This document shows positions 1 through 5,443 of a stretch of DNA of 5,443 bases, one piece after another. The stretch spans positions 1-5,443 of the forward strand of contig NZ_CALKTT010000088.1 in assembly GCF_937997535.1 (NCBI RefSeq), in the 5' to 3' direction. Both the position numbers and the translations under genes were made by a program. The first letter of the stretch is position 1. The number at the start of each line of letters is the position of its first letter. This DNA is from an uncultured Campylobacter sp. GTDB taxonomy: Bacteria; Campylobacterota; Campylobacteria; Campylobacterales; Campylobacteraceae. Below the pieces are notes generated by a model, which was given only the letters and a program-made list of their open reading frames with translations, did not search any database and was not told the origin of the DNA.

Positions 1-248
1 TGCACGACCTGCACGTCTGGAGCATAACAAGCGGCGCAAACGCGCTCACGGCGCACATCGTGGTTAGCGGCAGGCTAAGCGTGCGCGAAGCGGAGCGGAT
101 CTTGCGCGAAATATCGCACGAGATGGAGCATCTGGGCATCACGCACACGACGCTGCAGCTTGAGAGCAGCGATAATGAGTGCGGCGGTGAACTCATCTGC
201 GAAGTAAGATCAAATGGCGCGGGCGGACACTTGGGGCATAGTCATTAA
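1..248 (+). CDS. Cation diffusion facilitator (CzcD/ZitB-type) metal exporter, C-terminal fragment
   Basis: This is the 3' end of a gene whose start lies outside the window; the first complete codon is at position 3 and the TAA stop is at 246-248, leaving 81 codons. The fragment begins HDLHVWSITSG and continues ALTAHIVV, the conserved cytoplasmic C-terminal motif of cation diffusion facilitators of the CzcD/ZitB branch. Members of that branch are inner-membrane proton antiporters, usually about 300 aa, that export Zn(II), Co(II) or Cd(II). The segment seen is the ferredoxin-like dimerisation and metal-sensing domain; the transmembrane helices would lie upstream. The protein ends in a histidine-bearing tail (GGHLGHSH) that could bind metal. 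GC content is about 60%, in sharp contrast to the DNA that follows. The family call is firm; the metal specificity cannot be read from this fragment. Confidence 0.88.
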   Translation, partial: HDLHVWSITSGANALTAHIVVSGRLSVREAERILREISHEMEHLGITHTTLQLESSDNECGGELICEVRSNGAGGHLGHSH

Positions 249-298
249 ATTTGAGCAAGCCCATATTAAAAAATCATATAAACTAAATTGAAAATATA

Positions 299-317
299 AA
301 TTAATGTACAATTAATT
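299..317. repeat. Short inverted repeat upstream of the kinase-helicase gene
   Basis: Two perfect 7-base arms, AATTAAT at 299-305 and ATTAATT at 311-317, flank a 5-base centre (GTACA). The dyad lies about 36 bases upstream of the candidate extended -10 element, a position where an operator could sit. The surrounding DNA is so AT-rich that such a dyad may well arise by chance, and no regulator gene is present in the window. Confidence 0.3.
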
Positions 318-333
318 CTCGTGCTTGCAAGAA

Positions 334-361
334 TTTGTATTAGCAATCAATTTGGTAGAAT
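334..361 (+). promoter_or_regulatory. Candidate sigma-70 promoter with extended -10 for the two-gene operon
   Basis: The extended -10 is TGGTAGAAT at 353-361: a TGn motif followed by TAGAAT, five of six bases matching TATAAT. A weak -35-like TTTGTA lies at 334-339 with a 16-base spacer; epsilonproteobacterial promoters often lack a good -35 and rely on the extended -10. Transcription would start near 368, giving a leader of about 60 bases before the GTG at 427. A second candidate -10 is TATACT at 381-386. The spacer 249-426 holds no other recognisable gene or RNA. Confidence 0.42.
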
Positions 362-403
362 TTCTAAAGTATTTTAAAGCTATACTCGGTAAAATGCTCT
401 AAT

Positions 404-430
404 AAAGATTTTTAAATGGATTTGACGTGA
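404..430 (+). promoter_or_regulatory. Possible leader minicistron overlapping the GTG start
   Basis: A weak purine-rich ribosome-binding-like AAAGA at 404-408 precedes an ATG at 416 that opens a four-codon frame (Met-Asp-Leu-Thr-stop). Its TGA at 428-430 overlaps the GTG start at 427-429 of the large gene as GTGA. The large gene has only a weak TGGA of its own (417-420) as a ribosome-binding site, so ribosomes finishing the minicistron could restart on the GTG. This is a geometric observation only; AT-rich leaders contain short frames by chance. Confidence 0.25.
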
Positions 431-3400
431 ATAACAAAATCTTAAATAAATATAGAATAATAAATACTAATGAAAAAGGTAAGATAATTGCCGAATATAA
501 TCGCGATAAATATATTATCGAAGTAGCACCGAAAGGCGAGCAAAACAATACACTTTCATATACGGCAAAAAATTTAAGCAGCATTTCCCATCGAAACATA
601 AGCAATCTAATAATAGATGAGGATGATAAGAATTTCTATTTTATACAGAAAGTATATGAGGGCATAGAAATACTTGAAAATAGCGGTCTTGCTTATACAG
701 ATCTTATAAAATGTTATATACAAATCATTTCGGCCATAAGCTACATACATCAAAAAGATCTGTATCACGGCAATATCAACCCAGAAAATATCTTAGTAGA
801 CTATGAAAATAATGTCTATTTGCTTGATTTTGGCAGAGGCTATCTTTACTCTATACTTAAAAATGAGCGCGATGAAATATTTTATGCCCCAGAACGGATA
901 AGTGAAAATGAAATTTGCCAAGAAAGCGATATTTATTCGTTTGGGCTTTGCATGATAAAGCTTATTGTAGATAACTTTGAAGATTTTGATTTTTGTGAAA
1001 CCTATAAAAGCCCTAATGACCTAGAAAATTTATTTTATAAAATCAGCAATGAATATAATCTTGACGATATTGAAAATGAGCTATTTTTACTATCAAGAAA
1101 AATGCTAGCAATAAATCCAAAAGATAGAATAAGTTTAATAGATATACAAGCTAAATTTAAAGAATTATTGTCTCAATATAAAAAAATAAGGACTTTTGAA
1201 ATCAAACTTTTGGATAAAATTTTGGATGTATACATGCAAAATAACGATCTAGATGATATTTATAATCTAGATTCTCATATAGAGGCAAGAATCGATAATA
1301 AAAATCCTTTTTGGAAACTTGATGAACGCAACGGCAAAAAAGAGATAAAAATAGCTATCGGTGATCTAGTATTTTGTTGCTCGGCTGATGAGGAAAATAA
1401 AAATACGAATTTGTTTTGTTTTAACATTATAGAAAATAATCAAAAACTTATCGATGAGATTTATGCAGACGGTATAGAAACCTATGATAAATTTCTTATA
1501 AATTTTAAATACGGAAAAGCAAATCAGGGTTGCGACGATATAAGAGATTTTAAGAACGAACTAGAACGGAACTTTAGAAAACGACAGCAATTAAATAAAA
1601 ACATAGAGATAGATAAAAAATCGATAAGATCAGAAGAAGAGCTTTTGCAAGCCGAATACAAAACTATCCAGGAAAAGAAAAACGTGAAGTTTGCTATATT
1701 AAAAAGCAAAAATAAGAGCCAAGATGAGCTTGTATTTGAAATTTTATCGAAAGAAAATAACAAAGATAGCGAAATAAGCGAATTTGAAAAAGTTATTGAA
1801 ACACATGCAAACCCAAAAGACAATAAGCCAAAATCGGAAAAGGATTTCAAACAAGGCCAAAATATAATCATAGAACAAAATAATATTTCTTTTAATGGTA
1901 TTGTTTCAGGATACAAACCAGACATAAAAAGTCTAACAGTAAAGTTAGACAAGTATGGCTCAAATATAAACTTCAATGATAATGAAGAATACAAAATAAG
2001 CTACGATTATCAAGTAGAAGAAATTATCTGGAATAAAAAAGATAAAGCTTTGCGCGATTTACAAAGTGCAAACGTTGTAATACCCGACCTACTAAGAAAA
2101 GTAAACAATCCAAAAGAATTTATAAAAAATAATTTAGTAGATATTATAAATTTTCACAATAGCTTGCTTGACGAAAATCAAAAACTAGCCGTTCAAAAAA
2201 GTATGAGTTTAGGTGAGAATTGTGAAATATTACTAATACAAGGACCTCCGGGCACGGGCAAAACTACTACCATAACCGAAATAGTAAATCAAGTTTTATC
2301 CACCAAAAAACACGATAAAATTTTAGTCTCATCTCAAAGCAATCAAGCCGTCGACAATGTATTAGAAAAAATATGTACAACTGAAGATAAAATTTTACGC
2401 ATAGGTAATGATTCGGGCAAAATGAGTGAAGCGGCTAAAAAATATCGCCCCGAGGTAATACTGAATAAGCTTATAAAAGAAAATTTACTAAAAATAAAAA
2501 AGTATCCTATAACGCATAACAATCCAAAAATACAAAGCGAGCTTAAAAATTTGCAAGATGATTTTGCAAAAAGACTTCAGAGCATAAGTTCAAAAACAGC
2601 AAACAAAAAAGAAGGAAAAGAAAAAGAATTGGCGGCTTTGTTTACCAGAGATATCCGCTTGATTTTCGGTACATTGATCGGCATCTCATCTTGGAATAGT
2701 TTTAGAGAGATTAAATTTGATATAGCCATAGTGGATGAAGCGGGTCGTGCAACATTAAGCGAGCTTTTAGTGCCGTGCATAAAAGCTAAAAAAATAATTT
2801 TAGTAGGTGATCACAAGCAGCTAGCGCCAGTTATAGACGATAATATTATTGAAAAAATAGATGATAAAGATGAAGCTAAAACTTCATTTTTTCAAAGACT
2901 TTTTGAAAGACTCGAACAAACAGATAGAGAAAATCTCAAACACACACTAACGCATAACTACCGTTCGGAAATAAAAATTTGCGAACTTTACAGTAACGCG
3001 TTCTATAACGGAGTGCTTATTGTTGATGAAGAGATAAACAAGCAGAAACAGCATGAACTTAATTTTTTCAACTCAAGCGTAGTTTGGCTAGATACCGGAA
3101 ATTTAGAAAATAGAGAAGACGAACAAAAAGGAACTGGTAAAATAAATCGTTGTAGCGTAGAATATATTAGAAAGACGCTTTACAAATTATGCGAACAAAT
3201 AAAAGAGCAAAATTTAGTTTATAGCATCGGCGTTATCACTCCATACAAAGCGCAAAAGGAATTATTAGAGCAGGAAATAAAGCCGAAAGACTTCGATGGT
3301 TTTAAAATAGATATAGGCACAGTAGATGGCTTTCAAGGAAGCGATAGAGATATAATAATTTACGACTGCGTCCGTTCATCAAAAGGTAAAAAAAGCGCAA

Positions 3401-3603
3401 AGATAGACTTTATAGCTGATGAAAAAAGACTAAATGTATCACTATCAAGAGCAAAGAGGCTCTTGATAATAATCGGTGATATGGAATTTTTATTTAGGGC
3501 AGGAACAAAAGAAAACAGTAACCCGTTTACGGATATTATTCAGTATATCAATAACAATAGAGACGAATATCAAATAATAAAACTAAGAAGTAATAAACAA
3601 TGA
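427..3603 (+). CDS. mkoA: Mokosh type I MkoA: protein-kinase-like domain fused to Upf1-like SF1 helicase
   Basis: The 1058-aa protein has a Ser/Thr-kinase-like fold at about residues 8-250: HGNINPEN (114-121, the HRDxKPEN loop), DFG (134-136), APE (154-156), SDIYSFG (167-173) and Arg234. A charged, probably coiled-coil linker spans about 375-480. A beta-rich stretch at 478-540 may be the Upf1 1B barrel. The SF1B helicase follows: Gln585, Walker A GPPGTGKT (606-613), Walker B DEAG (770-773), motif III GDHKQL (794-799), motif IV NYRS (844-847), motif V GTVDGFQGSD (964-973) and motif VI with Arg1008. All ATPase motifs look intact, but catalytic Asp116 of the kinase loop is Asn, so kinase activity is doubtful. 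The GTG is the only plausible start: an in-frame stop lies at 403-405 and no in-frame ATG intervenes. The gene overlaps the PLD gene by ATGA. Helicase with kinase plus a separate PLD protein defines type I Mokosh anti-phage systems. The helicase call is near certain; the system name rests on architecture alone. Confidence 0.85.
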   Translation: MNNKILNKYRIINTNEKGKIIAEYNRDKYIIEVAPKGEQNNTLSYTAKNLSSISHRNISNLIIDEDDKNFYFIQKVYEGIEILENSGLAYTDLIKCYIQIISAISYIHQKDLYHGNINPENILVDYENNVYLLDFGRGYLYSILKNERDEIFYAPERISENEICQESDIYSFGLCMIKLIVDNFEDFDFCETYKSPNDLENLFYKISNEYNLDDIENELFLLSRKMLAINPKDRISLIDIQAKFKELLSQYKKIRTFEIKLLDKILDVYMQNNDLDDIYNLDSHIEARIDNKNPFWKLDERNGKKEIKIAIGDLVFCCSADEENKNTNLFCFNIIENNQKLIDEIYADGIETYDKFLINFKYGKANQGCDDIRDFKNELERNFRKRQQLNKNIEIDKKSIRSEEELLQAEYKTIQEKKNVKFAILKSKNKSQDELVFEILSKENNKDSEISEFEKVIETHANPKDNKPKSEKDFKQGQNIIIEQNNISFNGIVSGYKPDIKSLTVKLDKYGSNINFNDNEEYKISYDYQVEEIIWNKKDKALRDLQSANVVIPDLLRKVNNPKEFIKNNLVDIINFHNSLLDENQKLAVQKSMSLGENCEILLIQGPPGTGKTTTITEIVNQVLSTKKHDKILVSSQSNQAVDNVLEKICTTEDKILRIGNDSGKMSEAAKKYRPEVILNKLIKENLLKIKKYPITHNNPKIQSELKNLQDDFAKRLQSISSKTANKKEGKEKELAALFTRDIRLIFGTLIGISSWNSFREIKFDIAIVDEAGRATLSELLVPCIKAKKIILVGDHKQLAPVIDDNIIEKIDDKDEAKTSFFQRLFERLEQTDRENLKHTLTHNYRSEIKICELYSNAFYNGVLIVDEEINKQKQHELNFFNSSVVWLDTGNLENREDEQKGTGKINRCSVEYIRKTLYKLCEQIKEQNLVYSIGVITPYKAQKELLEQEIKPKDFDGFKIDIGTVDGFQGSDRDIIIYDCVRSSKGKKSAKIDFIADEKRLNVSLSRAKRLLIIIGDMEFLFRAGTKENSNPFTDIIQYINNNRDEYQIIKLRSNKQ
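3584..3603 (+). promoter_or_regulatory. ATGA stop/start overlap with weak ribosome-binding tract
   Basis: The TGA of the helicase gene (3601-3603) and the ATG of the nuclease gene (3600-3602) share two bases. A purine tract, AAGAAG at about 3585-3590, lies roughly ten bases upstream of the ATG and is a poor Shine-Dalgarno match. Expression of the nuclease therefore probably depends on ribosomes finishing the helicase, which would keep the two proteins in step. Confidence 0.6.
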
Positions 3604-4967
3604 GGCAAAAAGTTGCAAAAGAAAAACAATTTAAACCGGATATAGATATGCTTGTGCATAAATATAGCGATTATTATGAAGATTTCGTTAATTATGATGC
3701 AAGAGAGATAGTGTATCCAGTGTATAAGACTAAGGTTGAGTACATAATATCAAAGGAGCAAGAACTTCACCCAATAGTTATAGGAATTTTAAAGATTATC
3801 GACTACCTGCAAAAAATAAAAATAGACGATAAGTATAAAATTTTAAAAGATATAACCCAAATGGACAACGAAATACTTGCTAGCATACTAGCTGAATTTA
3901 ATACAAAAGGCTACTTGAAAGTAGATTCTATAGAACTTAGTCATAAAGGATTAGAAGCTCTAAAGAAAGAGAATGAAAAGATTAAAGAACGCACGATATC
4001 TTATGTTGCTATCGACGGAGTTTTAGGAACGACTTTGGAAATAGCAAAGGATCAAAGACAAATAACATTAGATTATAAATCCGATAAGGATGCCTTCGAA
4101 TTCAAGCCAAATTTCAAGACAAGGCCTAGAACTGAAAATTTGGACGATATATTTATGTGCGATAAAACTTTGCGGCAAACCTTAATAGAATCATTAAAAG
4201 ATTTTGACAAACAAGAAGAGCAAAACGATAAAAATTTAAGCTATGAGATAGATGATATTTTATCTGTCGAACCTAAAAAATTTTTCAAAAAATATTTTTG
4301 TCTTTTTTATAAAAATAAAGACGAAGAGGAAAAAATTTTAGTCATAGATAAGAACTATAATGAGGATATAAATTCTACGAAGCTTTTTGATAGACTCTTA
4401 AACGAACAAAGATTTAGCGATAGTATCAATCAAAAAGCAAAAGAATGTGAAGAAAATGCAGAGAAATTTCAAGACTTAACATCGGAAAAGATCGAAGAAA
4501 AACTCGCAGTAAATCTTGAAGAAGGCAAAACGATAGAAACTGCGGAGCATAAAAAATATTTAAAATATATTTTAAAGAATGCACAAAAAGAAATTTATAT
4601 ACAATCGCCTTGGATACGATACGAAATTTTAAACATCTATAAAGATAAGATAGATGAGGCTTTAAAACGTGGCGTAAAAATAATTATAAAATACGGCTTG
4701 AAACCTAAAAATCGATTTGATAAAGCAGGGATCGACGATAAGTCTCAAGAATATTTTAATGGGCTAGATAAAAAATTATTTAAGCTAAAACAGGGTAACG
4801 ATCATAGCAAAATTCTAATTTGTGATGATGCGTTTATGATAGTTGGAAGCTTTAACTGGCTAAGCTTCGGAGGAGAACGAGATAAAGACGGCGATACTAG
4901 AGGCGAAATATCAACTATAAACAAAAATAAAGATGAGATAATTAAAATGAAGAAAAAATTCATATAG
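3600..4967 (+). CDS. mkoB: Mokosh type I MkoB: phospholipase D-family nuclease
   Basis: The 455-aa protein carries one complete HKD motif at residues 402-419: His402, Lys404, Asp409, Gly416, Ser417 and Asn419 in canonical HxK(x4)D(x6)GSxN spacing. A PLD-like core beginning near 318 precedes it (EIYIQSPW at 331-338, then VKIIIKYG). With one HKD, an active site would be built by a homodimer, as in Nuc and Zucchini-type nucleases. Residues about 60-123 have the helix-helix-strand pattern of a winged helix and end in LSHKGLEAL, so a nucleic-acid-binding domain is plausible. Residues 130-310 are charged and not recognised; no signal peptide or membrane segment is seen, so the protein is probably cytoplasmic. 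The ATG overlaps the upstream stop as ATGA, with only a weak AAGAAG purine tract upstream, which points to translational coupling. Genetic pairing with the helicase suggests that it cuts the invader nucleic acid. A lipase role is unlikely here. DISARM DrmC is also a PLD protein, but no other DISARM gene is present. Confidence 0.83.
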   Translation: MRQKVAKEKQFKPDIDMLVHKYSDYYEDFVNYDAREIVYPVYKTKVEYIISKEQELHPIVIGILKIIDYLQKIKIDDKYKILKDITQMDNEILASILAEFNTKGYLKVDSIELSHKGLEALKKENEKIKERTISYVAIDGVLGTTLEIAKDQRQITLDYKSDKDAFEFKPNFKTRPRTENLDDIFMCDKTLRQTLIESLKDFDKQEEQNDKNLSYEIDDILSVEPKKFFKKYFCLFYKNKDEEEKILVIDKNYNEDINSTKLFDRLLNEQRFSDSINQKAKECEENAEKFQDLTSEKIEEKLAVNLEEGKTIETAEHKKYLKYILKNAQKEIYIQSPWIRYEILNIYKDKIDEALKRGVKIIIKYGLKPKNRFDKAGIDDKSQEYFNGLDKKLFKLKQGNDHSKILICDDAFMIVGSFNWLSFGGERDKDGDTRGEISTINKNKDEIIKMKKKFI

Positions 4968-4981
4968 CTCATTTAAATAAT

Positions 4982-5018
4982 GTTTAAAACGATCATTCAT
5001 GACTTTAAAATTTTAAAC
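4982..5018. terminator. Weak AT-only inverted repeat between convergent genes
   Basis: GTTTAAAA at 4982-4989 and TTTTAAAC at 5011-5018 form an 8-base inverted repeat with a 21-base loop, covering the convergent 3' ends of the nuclease gene and the - strand gene. The gap between their stops is only 29 bases. With a single G-C pair in the stem it would be a poor intrinsic terminator, and its right arm lies inside the last codons of the - strand gene. No better terminator is visible for either gene. Confidence 0.2.
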
Positions 5019-5443
5019 CAGCCGTAGAATTCATTCGCTTCTAGGTGCGGATCGCCTGCGCTAGAGATAAAAAGCGGCTGTAGCGCGGCATTTGCTCTAA
5101 AATTTCCCGCGTCCCTCATCTGCGCGCTGTAAAAAATAAGTGCGTGGCTCGCAAACTGCGCAAACTCGTCAAACGAACTCGCACCCGCTTCTATCATCGT
5201 GATTTTTGCGTCCGCGGGCAGCGACTGCGAGACCTCCACCTTACGAGCCGCGACGCCGAAAAGCGGAATACTCGCATCAAAATCCGAAAGTGCGCGGCGC
5301 GAGTATATCCAAACGTCGGGCACGCGCAGCTTTAGATTTTGCGGCGCGGCACAAGAGTCTGGCGTCAACATATCAGCTCTGCCCACCAAAGCGCTAATTT
5401 CATCAAATTTAGCCGCACGCACGTCCAGCGTCGGTCTGTCGGC
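4997..5443 (-). CDS. Unidentified protein, C-terminal part (gene runs off the window)
   Basis: An open frame on the - strand runs from the window edge to a TGA at 4997-4999, leaving 149 sense codons. The frame stays open upstream of the GTG at 5422, through Ala-Asp-Arg-Pro-Thr-Leu-Asp, so that GTG is unlikely to be the true start, which lies beyond 5443. GC is about 56% with GC-rich codons, like the left-hand gene, which supports a resident chromosomal gene. The peptide has alternating hydrophobic strands and helices (for example VPDVWIYS, ITMIEAGASSFDEF, ALIFYSAQM) consistent with a soluble alpha/beta protein; no membrane segment is evident in this part. I do not recognise the family and assign no function. 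The gene converges on the nuclease gene with a 29-base gap. Its last codons (WFKILKS) are AT-rich. Confidence 0.7.
   Translation of the reverse strand, partial: ADRPTLDVRAAKFDEISALVGRADMLTPDSCAAPQNLKLRVPDVWIYSRRALSDFDASIPLFGVAARKVEVSQSLPADAKITMIEAGASSFDEFAQFASHALIFYSAQMRDAGNFRANAALQPLFISSAGDPHLEANEFYGWFKILKS

Larger units (their letters stand above)
249..4996. other. AT-rich horizontally acquired defence cassette
   Basis: Between the two GC-rich chromosomal gene ends (about 60% and 56% GC) lies a block whose sampled 60-base lines contain only about 17-33% GC. The change occurs right after the stop codon at 248 and again at the end of the right-hand gene near 4997-5020. The block holds one two-gene operon and its promoter region and nothing else. 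No integrase, transposase, tRNA, clear flanking direct repeat or attachment site is visible. Arrival by homologous recombination between conserved flanking genes fits this better than site-specific integration, but that is inference. The exact ends cannot be set without a strain that has the empty site. Confidence 0.7.

Noticed and set aside
232..263. Possible terminator of the metal exporter gene (GGGC at 234-237 with GCCC at 259-262)
   Set aside because: Only four base pairs with a loop of about 21 bases and no following T-run; too weak to call.
399..605. Open frame of 68 codons on the - strand over the start of the kinase-helicase gene
   Set aside because: Hydrophobic Phe/Leu/Ile-rich translation is what antisense AT-rich coding DNA gives; no ribosome-binding site and no family match. 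A membrane toxin was considered, but nothing supports it.
1524..1994. Open frame of 156 codons on the - strand inside the kinase-helicase gene
   Set aside because: It lies antisense to the strongly supported linker of the large protein, is a low-complexity Ser/Phe/Leu-rich translation of Lys/Glu-rich codons, and resembles no protein.
2577..2780. Open frame of 67 codons on the - strand within the helicase domain
   Set aside because: It is antisense to Walker B and surrounding helicase sequence, so it is a shadow frame.
249..4996. DISARM or other helicase-PLD defence system
   Set aside because: DISARM would need a methyltransferase and DUF1998-type genes next to the helicase and PLD gene; only two genes are present, and the kinase fusion points to type I Mokosh.
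5004..5017. Perfect 14-base palindrome TTTAAAATTTTAAA
   Set aside because: It lies inside the last codons of the - strand gene and consists only of A and T, so it is most likely incidental; it was considered as an insertion junction but no matching copy was found at the left border.
5144..5397. Two overlapping + strand open frames (5144-5335 and 5206-5397)
   Set aside because: Both are Arg/Ala-rich translations opposite the longer - strand frame that runs through the window edge; GC-rich DNA produces such antisense frames.
249..5443. CRISPR array, tRNA or rRNA
   Set aside because: No regularly spaced repeats and no tRNA- or rRNA-like segment were seen on either strand.

Overview
The window looks like a piece of a moderately GC-rich epsilonproteobacterial chromosome, probably an oral-type Campylobacter (inference: a CzcD-like exporter end and epsilonproteobacterial-style AT-rich spacers; no marker gene is present to prove it). 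Two GC-rich chromosomal gene fragments (about 60% GC on the left and about 56% on the right, hand-counted over 240-base samples) enclose an AT-rich block of about 4.7 kb. Single 60-base lines sampled in that block range from about 17% to 33% GC.

Layout: positions 1-248 hold the 3' end of a cation diffusion facilitator (CzcD-type) metal exporter on the + strand. Positions 249-426 are a non-coding AT-rich spacer with a candidate extended -10 promoter, a short inverted repeat and a possible four-codon leader cistron. Positions 427-3603 encode a 1058-aa protein with a degenerate Ser/Thr protein-kinase-like domain, a charged coiled-coil linker and a complete Upf1-like superfamily 1 helicase. Positions 3600-4967 encode a 455-aa protein with a predicted winged-helix segment and a C-terminal phospholipase D (HKD) nuclease domain; the two genes overlap by ATGA. 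From 4997 to the window end, on the - strand, lies the C-terminal part of a GC-rich gene that I do not recognise.

The kinase-helicase plus PLD-nuclease pair matches the architecture of the type I Mokosh anti-phage defence system (MkoA + MkoB). The likely working model, from family knowledge, is that the helicase protein recognises or remodels an invader nucleic acid and the PLD protein cuts it. The overlap implies the two are made together. The locus appears to be a compact horizontally acquired defence cassette between ordinary chromosomal genes, with no integrase, transposase or tRNA visible. The most notable departure from a plain example is the kinase-like domain: the catalytic HRD aspartate is asparagine and the Gly-rich loop and alpha-C glutamate are not recognisable, so it may be a pseudokinase used for sensing or scaffolding instead of phosphorylation.
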